A stretch of 64,000 nt of DNA from Nocardia caishijiensis NBRC 108228 (GCF_001612825.1 NZ_BDBE01000030.1:522489-586488), one strand, 5' to 3'. Shown: positions 17,634-26,535, numbered from the stretch's first letter. Program-made: numbers and translations. Notes: generated by a model from the letters alone, not told the origin.

Positions 17634-18557
17634 CTATCCCGTCGCGGCCGCGATGTGCTCGGCGGCGGTGGTCGTGGCGGTTCCCAGGGCCGTGACCTGT
17701 GCGGCGGTCAGGCGGGAATCTGGGCAGGCGACGACCGAGGCGATGACGGTGCCGGTGGAATCGCGGATGGGGGCGGCGACGGTGAGGACGGCGTTGTCGG
17801 GTCCGAGCTCGCCGGGCAGGTAGTCGATCGTGATGAGTTCGGTGATCACGGAGCCGAGCTGGGCGCGCAGTGCGGCGGTGATCGGTGTATTACGCAGGGC
17901 CGCAAGGGCTTCCAGCATCGGCGTCGAATCGTCGACCAGGCGCTCGACGGAATAGCCGCGGGCACGGATCTCAGTGAGGACGTGCGCGAGGCGCTCACGG
18001 TGCGTGGGGTCGGCGCCGCTGAGCCAGGCGCGTTGCTCGGATCCCGGTGCCCAGGCGACGAATTCGCGGCAGACGGGCGGGGCGAGCGGCAGTCGGCGAC
18101 CGGGCCGTATCCAGGTCGCCGACGGGTCGCCGACGAGTTCGGTGACCACGATGTTCGCCCCGTCGCGTTCGGCCAGGAAGACCGGTGCCGACACCTGGTC
18201 CGACAGCGCGCGCAGGACCGGGGCGGCGCTGCGGCGCAGCGGGAACGCGGCTTCGGCGCGACGGGCGACGGTGAGCAGCCGCAGACCGATGCCGTAGCAG
18301 CCGTCGCCGTCGCGCACGGTCCATCCGTCGGCGGTGAGCTGGGTGAGCACGGCGTGGGCGGTGGCGCGGGAGATCCCGGCTTCGCGCACGATGCGGGCCA
18401 GCGTGAGCCGCTCGGTGGCGTGGCGCGAGAGCAGCTCGAGCACCTTCACCACCCGCTGGGTCGGGGCCGAGACGACGCTCGAATCCGGTTCGGCCGACGC
18501 CGGATCCGACGTCACCTCTTGACCGGCGCTCTGGGCCCGGCTTATCGTCGGTGTCAC
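17634..18557 (-). CDS. IclR-family transcriptional regulator
   Basis: A 307-residue IclR protein: N-terminal winged helix (RVVKVLELLSRHATERLTLA with GISRATAHAVLTQL) and the C-terminal effector-binding domain. The GTG start at 18557 lacks a clear SD. It is divergent from cysD with about 70 bases between the starts, so control of the sulfate-activation and sulfotransferase operon is the obvious hypothesis. IclR proteins usually sense small carboxylic or aromatic ligands; none can be predicted here. Confidence 0.88.
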   Translation of the reverse strand: MTPTISRAQSAGQEVTSDPASAEPDSSVVSAPTQRVVKVLELLSRHATERLTLARIVREAGISRATAHAVLTQLTADGWTVRDGDGCYGIGLRLLTVARRAEAAFPLRRSAAPVLRALSDQVSAPVFLAERDGANIVVTELVGDPSATWIRPGRRLPLAPPVCREFVAWAPGSEQRAWLSGADPTHRERLAHVLTEIRARGYSVERLVDDSTPMLEALAALRNTPITAALRAQLGSVITELITIDYLPGELGPDNAVLTVAAPIRDSTGTVIASVVACPDSRLTAAQVTALGTATTTAAEHIAAATG

Positions 18558-18625
18558 AATACCGAACGATAGCGTCGATTATTCGACAGCGCAACCCCGG
18601 GCGTGAGCCGCCGGGAAGGTGGACA

Positions 18626-19531
18626 GTGCAGACGGGATACGAGTTGACGCACCTGGCGGCCCTGGAGGCCGAAGCGGTGCACATCCTGCGCGAGGTCGCG
18701 GCCACCTTCGAACGGCCGGTGCTGCTGTTCTCCGGCGGGAAGGATTCGGCGGTGCTGCTGCATCTGGCGCGGCGCGCGTTCTGGCCCGCGCCGCTGCCGT
18801 TCCCGCTGCTACACGTGGACACCGGCCACAATTTCGACGAGGTGCTCGCGTTCCGCGACCGCACCGCCGAGCGCACCGGCGCCCGCCTGCTCGTCGCGAA
18901 GGTCCAGGACGACATCGACGCGGGCCGCGTGGTCGAACGCCCCGGCGGCACCCGCAACCCCTTGCAGACCACCACCCTGCTGCGCGCGATCGGCGAGCAC
19001 CGTTTCGACGCCGTGTTCGGTGGCGCCCGCCGCGACGAGGAGAAGGCACGCGCCAAGGAGCGAGTGTTCAGCTTCCGCAATCGTTTCGGCGAGTGGGAGC
19101 CGCGCGCCCAGCGTCCGGAGGTGTGGAACCTCTACAACGGCAGACATCAGCCGGGTGAGCACATCCGGGTGTTCCCACTGTCGAACTGGACCGAGCTCGA
19201 CGTGTGGGAGTACATCGATCAGGCGGCCGTCGAACTGCCCTCGCTGTACTACGCGCACCGCAGGCGGGTGATCGAGCGCGACGGAATGCTGTTGTCCGCG
19301 ACCCGTTTCGTCACCGAAGCACCCGGCGAGCGCGCCTTCGAGGCCACTGTGCGTTTCCGCACCGTCGGCGATGCCACGTGTACCGGCTGTGTCGAGAGCA
19401 CCGCCACCACCCCGGCACAGGTGATCGCGGAGGTCGCGGCCACCCGGCTCACCGAGCGCGGCGCCACCCGCGCCGATGACCGGATCTCCGAGACCGGGAT
19501 GGAAGACCGCAAGCGAGAGGGCTACTTCTGA
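18626..19531 (+). CDS. cysD: Sulfate adenylyltransferase subunit 2
   Basis: A 301-residue ATP sulfurylase catalytic subunit of the PAPS-reductase-like fold, with the PP-loop SGGKDS at residues 36-41 and the conserved C-terminal RISETGMEDRKREGYF. It makes APS from sulfate and ATP together with CysN. The GTG at 18626 has GGAAGG six bases upstream; longer in-frame starts would overlap the divergent promoter. The stop overlaps the cysNC start by one base. Confidence 0.95.
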   Translation: MQTGYELTHLAALEAEAVHILREVAATFERPVLLFSGGKDSAVLLHLARRAFWPAPLPFPLLHVDTGHNFDEVLAFRDRTAERTGARLLVAKVQDDIDAGRVVERPGGTRNPLQTTTLLRAIGEHRFDAVFGGARRDEEKARAKERVFSFRNRFGEWEPRAQRPEVWNLYNGRHQPGEHIRVFPLSNWTELDVWEYIDQAAVELPSLYYAHRRRVIERDGMLLSATRFVTEAPGERAFEATVRFRTVGDATCTGCVESTATTPAQVIAEVAATRLTERGATRADDRISETGMEDRKREGYF

Positions 19532-21390
19532 TGCGCCGCAACCTGTTGCGCCTGGCCACCGCGGGCAGCGTGGACGACGGGAAGTCCACCCTCATCGGTC
19601 GCCTGCTCTACGACTCGAAATCCCTCTTCGACGACCAGCTCGCCAACATCGAGCGCCTGAGCACCGAAAGGGGCAGTGCCACCACCGATCTCGCGCTGCT
19701 CACCGACGGCTTGCGGGCCGAACGCGAGCAGGGCATCACCATCGATGTCGCCTACCGCTATGTGACCACCCCGCGCCGCAAGTTCGTCATCGCCGACACG
19801 CCGGGCCATGTGCAGTACACCCGCAATATGGTGACCGGCGCGTCCACCGCCGATCTCGCCCTGATCCTGGTCGACGCCCGCACCGGCGTCAGCGAGCAGA
19901 CCCGCCGCCATGCCTTCCTCGCCACCCTGCTCGGCGTCCCGCACCTGGTGGTGTGCGTGAACAAGATGGACCTGGTCGACTGGTCGGAGGAGCGTTTCAC
20001 CGAGATCAGGGAGGAATTCTCCGCGTTCGCCGCGAAATTGACCGTCGGAGACCTCAGTTTCGTACCCGTCTCGGCCCTGCACGGCGACAACGTGGTCGAC
20101 AGTTCACCGCATCTGGCCTGGTATCCGGGTCCGCCGTTGCTGCGTCACCTCGAGGACGTGCACATCGCCTCGGACCGCAACCTCATCGACGCACGGCTCC
20201 CCATCCAGTACGTGATCCGCGCCGAGCAGGGGTCGGCGCAGCGCAGTTACGCGGGCACCGTGGCGGGCGGCATCTTCAAACCGGGCGACGAGGTGGTGGT
20301 CCTGCCCGCCGGTCACGCCTCGCAGGTGCGCGAGATCTGGGGGCCGGGCGGTACCAAGGTCGAGGAGGCGTTCACGGGGATGGCGATCTCGCTGACCCTC
20401 GACGACGACATCGATATCGGCCGGGGCGACCTGCTCGCCCGCCCGGGCAACTCCCCGCACCAGAGCATCGAACTCGACGCCATGCTGTGCTGGTTCTCCG
20501 AAACCGCGCCGCTACGCGCAGGCGACAGCCTGCTCGTCCGCACAGCCGCGCAGACCGCGCAGGCCGAGGTCGTCGCCATCGACTACCGGCTCGACGTGAA
20601 CACCCTGCACCGCGTGTCTGAGGTGGAGGCGTTGTCGCTCAACGACATCGCAAGGGTTCGGTTGCGCGCCCGTCGCCCGCTGCTGTCGGATCCGTACCGG
20701 GAGAATCGGCGCACGGGCAGCTTCATCCTCATCGATCCGCGCACCGACGAGACGGTCGCGGCGGGAATGGTGACGGGCCGCGAAACGGTCGAGGTGTCGG
20801 GCCCACGCACCGGTCCGGTGATGTGGCATCGCTCGGCGGTGACACGTGCCGAACGCACGAACCTCGGGGCGACGATCTGGCTGACCGGCCTGTCGGGTTC
20901 GGGGAAGTCGACCGTCGCCGTGGAGCTCGAACGCCTGCTCGTCGAAGCCGAGCGCCCCGCCTACCTGCTCGACGGTGACAATCTGCGCCACGGCCTCAAC
21001 TTCGGACTCGGCTTCTCCCCCGCTGATCGGGACGAGAACGTGCGCCGGGTCGCCGAGGTCGCCGCCCTGTTCGCCGACTCCGGAACCGTCGCGGTCGTGT
21101 CGGTCATCAGCCCGTTCGCCACGCAACGCGACCACGCCCGCACCGCGCACACCGACCGGGATCTGCCGTTCCACGAGGTGTTCGTCGACACCCCGCTGGC
21201 CGAATGCGAACGCCGCGACCCGAAGGGCCTCTACGCCAAAGCCCGTGCGGGCGAGCTGCCCGGTTTCACTGGCATCGGTTCCCCCTACGAGCGGCCCGCG
21301 CAACCCGACTTGGTCATCACCCCCGACCTCGGCTCCCCCGCCGAGATCGCCGCCCATATCCTCCGAGAGCTAGGGATCACAGTCCGTTGA
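19531..21390 (+). CDS. cysNC: Fused sulfate adenylyltransferase GTPase and APS kinase
   Basis: A 619-residue bifunctional protein. Residues 1 to about 420 are the CysN GTPase (G1 motif residues 12-20, DTPGHVQYTRNM, NKMDLVDW). From about 445 to the end is a CysC APS kinase with its own P-loop GLSGSGKST (453-461). With CysD it converts sulfate to APS and then PAPS. No PAPS reductase gene follows; instead the operon continues to a sulfotransferase, which suggests the PAPS is for sulfation. Confidence 0.95.
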   Translation: MRRNLLRLATAGSVDDGKSTLIGRLLYDSKSLFDDQLANIERLSTERGSATTDLALLTDGLRAEREQGITIDVAYRYVTTPRRKFVIADTPGHVQYTRNMVTGASTADLALILVDARTGVSEQTRRHAFLATLLGVPHLVVCVNKMDLVDWSEERFTEIREEFSAFAAKLTVGDLSFVPVSALHGDNVVDSSPHLAWYPGPPLLRHLEDVHIASDRNLIDARLPIQYVIRAEQGSAQRSYAGTVAGGIFKPGDEVVVLPAGHASQVREIWGPGGTKVEEAFTGMAISLTLDDDIDIGRGDLLARPGNSPHQSIELDAMLCWFSETAPLRAGDSLLVRTAAQTAQAEVVAIDYRLDVNTLHRVSEVEALSLNDIARVRLRARRPLLSDPYRENRRTGSFILIDPRTDETVAAGMVTGRETVEVSGPRTGPVMWHRSAVTRAERTNLGATIWLTGLSGSGKSTVAVELERLLVEAERPAYLLDGDNLRHGLNFGLGFSPADRDENVRRVAEVAALFADSGTVAVVSVISPFATQRDHARTAHTDRDLPFHEVFVDTPLAECERRDPKGLYAKARAGELPGFTGIGSPYERPAQPDLVITPDLGSPAEIAAHILRELGITVR

Positions 21391-22601
21391 ACCGACCGAG
21401 TACCACCACCGCCGACACGGGCGCACCGCCCGATTCGCTCACCGCCCCGTTTCTCGCCGCGGTCGCGCAGGCCGAAACGCTCATCGCCGGTGCGGAATTC
21501 GTGCGCAGCGACGCCGACCGCGCCGAAGGCTACGACTATCTGGCCGCCGGTATCGCCGCCTGCCTTCGCCTCTCGGGTGCCCACGGCACCTCGCACCCCT
21601 ACTTCGTGTCTTCCACCGGGCCGTACGCCAAGATGGGCCTGGACAACCCGGACACCCTCTACTACCACGCGAATATCGAGCCGACGGCCGAGTATGTGGT
21701 GAGCGGGGTGCGTGGCAGCACCGTCGACCTGAGTTTCCAGGTACTCAAGGGTGACTACACGGCCACCGACGTGCCCGGTGGGGCCGATGCCTTCGACGAC
21801 CGTCGGATCCCGATCGCCCCGGACGGCAGCTTCTCGATCCGGTTCGGTCCGGCGAAAGCCGATGCGGGCGAGGACTATTTCCCGCTCGGCGAGGGCGCCT
21901 CGATGCTCGCGGTCCGCGAGGTCTACAGCGACTGGACCGAACGCAAGGGCTCCATCCGCATCGAACGCGTCGACACCGTCGGCACCGCACCGGACGAACC
22001 GGATCTGGCCCGGTTGCGCAAGCGCTACCGGGCCGCCGGGAACATGCTGCTCACCAGGGTGCACACCTGGTTCAACTTCCCCAAGTGGTTCTATCTCGAC
22101 CTGCCGGTGAACACTCTCACCGCACCGCGGCTCACGCCGGGCGGTCTCAGCACCCAGTACTCCTCGGTGGGACATTTCGACCTCGCCGACGATCAAGCCC
22201 TGGTGATCACGGTGCCGAAATCCGACGCGCCCTATCAGGGGTTCCAGCTGGGCAGCCTCTGGTACATCTCGCTGGACTACGTGAACCATCAGACGAGCCT
22301 CAATCATGCCCAGGCACAGGTGGATCCGGACGGCATGATCCGCATGGTGGTGAGCAACCGCGATCCCGGCATCACGAACTGGATCGAGACCACCGGCCGC
22401 ACGCGGGGCATCCTGCAGTTCCGATGGCAGCGCACCGACCGACCGATGACCGAAACCGACGGCCCGGGTGTGGAACTGATCGACATCGCCGATGTTCCCG
22501 CGCACCTGCCGTACTACGACAACAACCGGATCGACGCCGCCGCGTGGCGTGACCGGATCGCCGCCCGACAGCGGGCTTTCGCCGAGAGGATGCTGGGATG
22601 A
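21387..22601 (+). CDS. DUF1214-like protein of the sulfation operon
   Basis: About 404 residues resembling DUF1214-type proteins (LYYHANIEPTAEYVVSGVRG; HTWFNFPKWFYLDLP), with no signal peptide or membrane helix. No enzymatic role is established that I can name. I use the TTG at 21387, which overlaps the cysNC stop (TTGA), because no ATG or GTG with a ribosome site lies nearby; a downstream GTG is possible. It overlaps the next gene by four bases. Co-transcription with PAPS-making and PAPS-using genes suggests it acts on or binds the sulfated product or its precursor. Confidence 0.75.
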   Translation: MNRPSTTTADTGAPPDSLTAPFLAAVAQAETLIAGAEFVRSDADRAEGYDYLAAGIAACLRLSGAHGTSHPYFVSSTGPYAKMGLDNPDTLYYHANIEPTAEYVVSGVRGSTVDLSFQVLKGDYTATDVPGGADAFDDRRIPIAPDGSFSIRFGPAKADAGEDYFPLGEGASMLAVREVYSDWTERKGSIRIERVDTVGTAPDEPDLARLRKRYRAAGNMLLTRVHTWFNFPKWFYLDLPVNTLTAPRLTPGGLSTQYSSVGHFDLADDQALVITVPKSDAPYQGFQLGSLWYISLDYVNHQTSLNHAQAQVDPDGMIRMVVSNRDPGITNWIETTGRTRGILQFRWQRTDRPMTETDGPGVELIDIADVPAHLPYYDNNRIDAAAWRDRIAARQRAFAERMLG

Positions 22602-23368
22602 GCCTGCTGGACGGGAAGGTTGTCGTCGTCTCCGGTGTGGGACCGGGGCTCGGCCGGTCGATCTGCACGGAAGCCGCGGCGGCGGGTGCGAAGGTGGTCC
22701 TCGCGGCTCGCACCGAATCGCGGCTGCAGGAGGTGGCCGCCGAGATCGATGGCGAAACGCTCTGTGTGCCTACCGATATCACCGACGACACCGCGGTGAA
22801 GCACCTCGTGTCGCGCACGGTCGAGAAGTTCGGCCGAGTCGACGCGCTGGTGAACAACGCGTTCTCCGTGCCGTCGATGAAGCCGCTCGAACGCACGGAC
22901 TACGACCAGATCCGCGACAGCCTCGATCTCACCGTGCTCGGTGGTCTGCGGATGACGCAGGCGTTCACCCCCGCCCTGTCGGAGTCCAACGGCGCCGTGG
23001 TGATGATCAATTCGGCGGTGGTACGCCACAGCGAACCCCGCTACGGCAGCTACAAGCTCACCAAGGCCGCGCTGCTCGCGATGTCGCAGACCCTCGCCAC
23101 CGAACTGGGCGGCAAGGGCATCCGGGTGAACAGTGTGCTGCCCGGCTACATCTGGAGCGACCAGTTGAAGTGGTACTTCGGCCAGATCGCCGAGAAGTAC
23201 GGCATCACCGTCGACCAGGTCTACGAACAGACCGCTGCCCGCTCCGATCTGAAGCGGCTGCCCGAGCCCGCCGAGATCGCCCGTGCGGTGGTGTTCCTCG
23301 CCTCGGACTGGGCGAACGCGATCACCGGCCAGACCCTCGACGTCAACTGCGGCGAATACCACAACTGA
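22598..23368 (+). CDS. Short-chain dehydrogenase/reductase of the sulfation operon
   Basis: A 256-residue classical SDR: a variant cofactor motif (GVGPGLG), NNAF, and catalytic Ser139, Tyr152 and Lys156 (YKLTK). It overlaps the DUF1214-like gene by ATGA and precedes the sulfotransferase by 16 bases. A plausible role is making or oxidising the hydroxyl group that is sulfated, for example on a sterol or lipid. This role is inference from order. Confidence 0.88.
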   Translation: MSLLDGKVVVVSGVGPGLGRSICTEAAAAGAKVVLAARTESRLQEVAAEIDGETLCVPTDITDDTAVKHLVSRTVEKFGRVDALVNNAFSVPSMKPLERTDYDQIRDSLDLTVLGGLRMTQAFTPALSESNGAVVMINSAVVRHSEPRYGSYKLTKAALLAMSQTLATELGGKGIRVNSVLPGYIWSDQLKWYFGQIAEKYGITVDQVYEQTAARSDLKRLPEPAEIARAVVFLASDWANAITGQTLDVNCGEYHN

Positions 23369-23384
23369 TCAGGAGTTTCTCTCG

Positions 23385-24518
23385 ATGACTGTGCGAACCG
23401 ATGTCGGCACTGTAGCCGACCTGCACGCCTCGGCAACCAAACTCACCGGCCTCACCGAGTTCGGCTCCGACGATTACACCGAAGCCCTCGGGGTGCTGCT
23501 CGATTCCTATCGCGACGAGGCCGGACTCACCGAGCTCGGGTCCAAGATGTCGCGGTTCTTCCTGCGCGGCACCTTGATCGCTCGCGCCCTGAGCGAGGCA
23601 GCGTGGGCAGCGAATCCGGGTTTTGCCGAAACACCGGTCACCCGGCCGATTTTCGTCACCGGGCTACCACGCACCGGCACCACCGCACTGCACCGCCTGC
23701 TGGCGGCCGACCCCGCCAACCAGGGGCTGGAGATGTGGCTGACGGACTTCCCGCAGCCCCGGCCACCGCAGGAGAGTTGGGCGGACAATCCCGCCTATCA
23801 ACAGATCGACGCGGGGCTGCGTCAGCATCAGGTGCAGAACCCGGAGTTCATGGGCCTGCACTACATGAGCGCGGCCGACGTCGAGGAATGTTGGCAATTG
23901 CTCCGCCAGTCGGTGATGTCGCACTCCTACGAGTGCCTGGCGTACCTGCCGAGCTATTCGCAATGGCTCACCACCCAGGACTGGACGCCCGCCTATACCC
24001 GGCACCGGCGCAACCTGCAGCTCATCGGGATGAACGACGCCCGTCGCTGGGTGCTCAAGAATCCCAGTCATCTGTTCTGTCTGGACGCCCTGCTCGCCGT
24101 CTACCCCGACGCCGTCGTCATCCAGACCCATCGCGACCCCGCGACCGTGATCCCTTCGGTCTGCAGCCTCAACGAGCACGCCACTCGTGGCTGGTCGACC
24201 GTCTTCACCCCGGAGGTCATCGGCCGCACCCAACTCGACCTGTGGTCGCGCGGGTTGCGCGAGTTCACCGCCGCACGCGCCCGCCACCCCGAGGCCCACT
24301 TCATCGATATCGACTTCGATGACCTGCGCTCCGACCCGGTCGGGACCGTCGAGACGATCTACCGGTCGATCGGCATCGACCTCACCCCGCAGGCCCGCGC
24401 GGCCGTCCTCGCTCTGGACGCCGAAAGCCGCACGGGCGCACGCAAACCCACTCACCACTACTCGCTCGCCGACTACGGACTCACCGAGGACACGGTCGCC
24501 GAGCACTTCTCCGGCTGA
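23385..24518 (+). CDS. PAPS-dependent sulfotransferase
   Basis: A 377-residue sulfotransferase of the large actinobacterial type. The 5'-phosphosulfate loop GLPRTGTT is at residues 93-100 and the 3'-phosphate region is THRDPATVIPSV. The ATG has AGGAG nine bases upstream. Relatives in mycobacteria sulfate lipids, trehalose or menaquinone. Here the gene is in an operon with its own PAPS supply. The acceptor is not predictable. Confidence 0.88.
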   Translation: MTVRTDVGTVADLHASATKLTGLTEFGSDDYTEALGVLLDSYRDEAGLTELGSKMSRFFLRGTLIARALSEAAWAANPGFAETPVTRPIFVTGLPRTGTTALHRLLAADPANQGLEMWLTDFPQPRPPQESWADNPAYQQIDAGLRQHQVQNPEFMGLHYMSAADVEECWQLLRQSVMSHSYECLAYLPSYSQWLTTQDWTPAYTRHRRNLQLIGMNDARRWVLKNPSHLFCLDALLAVYPDAVVIQTHRDPATVIPSVCSLNEHATRGWSTVFTPEVIGRTQLDLWSRGLREFTAARARHPEAHFIDIDFDDLRSDPVGTVETIYRSIGIDLTPQARAAVLALDAESRTGARKPTHHYSLADYGLTEDTVAEHFSG

Positions 24519-24519
24519 T

Positions 24520-24690
24520 CGGGGATGCCGTGGTCGAGGGCCTGATCGGCGATCTGCTTGTCCACCGATGGTGTTCGCACATACCCCCGGCTCACGGGTT
24601 GCAGGTGACACCGTGCGGGCCGCCCTCGAGCGCCGTCACCTTCGACAGGCCCTCGAGCCCGTGCCAGGCCGTGACGTGGGCGACCTCGAA
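24520..24690 (-). pseudogene. Remnant of a 3-hydroxybutyrate dehydrogenase-like SDR
   Basis: On the minus strand, one frame encodes WHGLEGLSKVTALEGGPHG then VTCNP and stops. The next frame continues SRGYVRTPSVDKQIADQALD then HGIP. Together these match the C-terminal third of 3-hydroxybutyrate dehydrogenases, broken by a frameshift around 24595. The N-terminal two thirds are absent. Its tail overlaps the end of the sulfotransferase gene. Confidence 0.6.
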
Positions 24691-24732
24691 CCGGGAGGCG
24701 CGCAACCCGGCGCCGACAACCGGAACGCGACC

Positions 24733-24866
24733 CGTTAACCCCAGGCAGGAACGTCGCCGCGCCGACGAGCACGAGACTCGTCCACAGCAGCTTCTTACAC
24801 CCGTATCGGTCACCGAAACAGCCGAAGGCGATGCCGCCGAGTGGGCGCGCCGGGGAACGCATTCCC
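24733..24866 (-). pseudogene. Remnant of an MFS transporter
   Basis: About 45 codons encode PLGGIAFGCFGDRYGCKK followed by LLWTSLVLVGAATFLPG, which matches the loop 2-3 motif (GxxxDRxGRK) and third helix of metabolite:H+ symporter-type MFS proteins. No start, stop or remaining helices are present. It adjoins the SDR remnant, so the stretch 24519-24879 is a patch of decayed genes with no intact CDS. Confidence 0.5.
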
Positions 24867-24879
24867 CCGCACCGGTCGC

Positions 24880-25452
24880 TCAGGCGGAGTAGTAGCGAGC
24901 GACGAGGACGGTGCGTGTCGGTGCCGGATCGACCTCGGAGGCGACCAGTGGGGTCGTGTGGTGTTCCAGCCGGGTCGCTTCGAAAAGGACCGCGTCGCCA
25001 GGAGAAAGGAACAGCTCCGCACCCTCGAGGATCAGCGACCCACCCTGACTGCTCGTGAGTGGGGACTTCAGGCAGAGGAGCAGCTGTGCTGTTCCGCCGC
25101 GGTCGCGGTGCGGATTGATGTACTCGCCGACGCTGTAGCACGAGGTCCAACACACCGGCGGGCCGACCGTGGTGCCGACCAGCATCCGAATCAGCTGGGT
25201 GAGCCGAGGGCTGCGACAGAATTCGTAGCCGGGGTCGCCGACTACGAGTTCTTGTTCATCCCAGGAAACATTCTCCAGTCCGCATTCCACGCGTCGGCGG
25301 GCGAGGCCTTCCGTCGATTCCAACAACCGGGCCGCGCGCTCCGCCCGGACCAATCCCGGCAGATGAACGTAACGCCGCCTGGTGAAATGCGAGGCCAGCC
25401 GGTGGATGTCGACGGATCGCGTGTAGGCCCGGTCGAGAATGTCCTCGTTCAT
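24880..25452 (-). CDS. 2OG-Fe(II) oxygenase-like protein of the peptide-modifying cassette
   Basis: A 190-residue protein with a non-haem iron facial triad pattern: His and Asp in INPHRDRGG and a distal His in ATRLEHHTTPL, followed by an Arg in PTRTVLVARY that could bind 2-oxoglutarate. Its ATG (25450-25452) is separated from the radical SAM stop by one base, so translation is probably coupled; no SD is visible. It is last in the cassette peptide-radical SAM-oxygenase. A role in hydroxylating the modified peptide is a reasonable inference. The family assignment rests on the motif pattern only. Confidence 0.7.
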   Translation of the reverse strand: MNEDILDRAYTRSVDIHRLASHFTRRRYVHLPGLVRAERAARLLESTEGLARRRVECGLENVSWDEQELVVGDPGYEFCRSPRLTQLIRMLVGTTVGPPVCWTSCYSVGEYINPHRDRGGTAQLLLCLKSPLTSSQGGSLILEGAELFLSPGDAVLFEATRLEHHTTPLVASEVDPAPTRTVLVARYYSA

Positions 25453-25453
25453 T

Positions 25454-26335
25454 TCATTTGAACGGATTGCAGATCAAGCCGGGCGCGCAGCGAGGCCCAC
25501 AACCGGGATGACAACCCGGATTACAGGTGGGGTTGCAGTCCCGACTGTTTTCCGTCGCATTCCGAATAGCGGCCCGCGCCGTCACCAATTCCTGACTTTC
25601 GATGACATCGCGCAAGCTGGATGTCAGAACATCACCCACTTCGAGTGTGCGGGTGAAGACACAGGGACGGACCGCACCGTCCGGATACACCGCGAGAACA
25701 TCGCCCGCGCATTGTCCGCACAGTTCTTCCAGCTTCACGTCCGCGTCCGCATTGGCGCGACCAGCGCGGCGAACGTGGTCGACCTCGATGTCCTCGACGC
25801 CCAGATCGGTGAGCAGCCGACGCGCTTGCTCGACCCGCTGGTCCGCGAGCACGGTCACGATCCCGACCCGGATCGGCACGCCGAGCCGAACTGCCTTACC
25901 GATGTTCGCGGTGGTCCGCTCCAGCGCCCGAGCGTTTCCGGTGATCATCCTGTGCTGCTCGGCCTGATCGGAGTAGAAACTGGTGGCCAGGCGCACGCGG
26001 CACTCGACCAGCAGATCCCAGATATCGGCGCGGATATGGACCAGATTCGAGTAGACCTCGGTGGCGATCCCCCGCGCGGACGCGTGCCGGATCAGCTCCG
26101 GGAGCGCGGGATGCAACGTCGGCTCGCCACCGATGAACTGGATGACTCCGACACCGATGGCGGCAGCGTCATCGATGACCGCCAGCCAGTCGCCGGTCGT
26201 CATGGTGCCGTGCGACTTCGTCGGTCCGCTGTCGGCATAGCAGTGCGTGCAGTTCAGTTGACACTTTTCGGTGAGTTCCAGCCAGAGAAAGGACGCGCCG
26301 TGCCTGGTCACGTCGTATCCGGTTCGAACTGTCAT
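25454..26335 (-). CDS. Radical SAM peptide-modifying enzyme with Cys/Pro-rich tail
   Basis: A 293-residue radical SAM protein. The cluster motif CxxxCxxC is Cys25, Cys29, Cys32 (CQLNCTHC), followed by FIGGEPTLHP. A SPASM-like segment (LCGQCAGDVL, then VRPCVF) suggests auxiliary Fe-S binding. The last 25 residues are unusual: six Cys spaced with Pro and Gly (CNPTCNPGCHPGCGPRC). The ATG at 26335 has GGGGA upstream. The gene immediately upstream encodes a 37-residue hydrophobic peptide, the usual layout of a RiPP precursor and its maturase. The modification made is not predictable. Confidence 0.85.
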   Translation of the reverse strand: MTVRTGYDVTRHGASFLWLELTEKCQLNCTHCYADSGPTKSHGTMTTGDWLAVIDDAAAIGVGVIQFIGGEPTLHPALPELIRHASARGIATEVYSNLVHIRADIWDLLVECRVRLATSFYSDQAEQHRMITGNARALERTTANIGKAVRLGVPIRVGIVTVLADQRVEQARRLLTDLGVEDIEVDHVRRAGRANADADVKLEELCGQCAGDVLAVYPDGAVRPCVFTRTLEVGDVLTSSLRDVIESQELVTARAAIRNATENSRDCNPTCNPGCHPGCGPRCAPGLICNPFK

Positions 26336-26367
26336 CTTTTCCCCATTCTCAGTATCGGTGGAGTCGG

Positions 26368-26481
26368 CTACCGGCCGAGGTTCTGGATGATGTAGAGCAG
26401 ATTCGCCAGCGCGGCGGTACCGTTGGCTGCCAGTGAGGAACCGAGGTTGAGAAGGTCGAGGCCGAGAAACAGTCCGTACAT
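26368..26481 (-). CDS. Small peptide, candidate RiPP precursor (37 residues)
   Basis: Encodes a 37-residue peptide starting MYGLFLGLDLLNLGSSLAAN and ending GTAALANLLYIIQNLGR. It is rich in Leu, Gly, Asn and Ala, with two Tyr and no Cys. The ATG has AAAAGGGAC five bases upstream. It lies 32 bases before a radical SAM maturase and carries the shared sigma-type promoter box 54 bases upstream. Size, ribosome site, position and dedicated promoter make it a likely precursor peptide. A small membrane-active or signalling peptide is the alternative. Confidence 0.65.
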   Translation of the reverse strand: MYGLFLGLDLLNLGSSLAANGTAALANLLYIIQNLGR

Positions 26482-26535
26482 CTGACGTCCCTTTTCTGTT
26501 CGTCCGCATTCTCGATGTCGAAATGCGTTGTACCA

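Noticed and set aside
26501..26526. GCATT/AATGC inverted repeat before the peptide gene
   Set aside because: Only 5-base arms and a poorly matched centre; probably chance within the leader.
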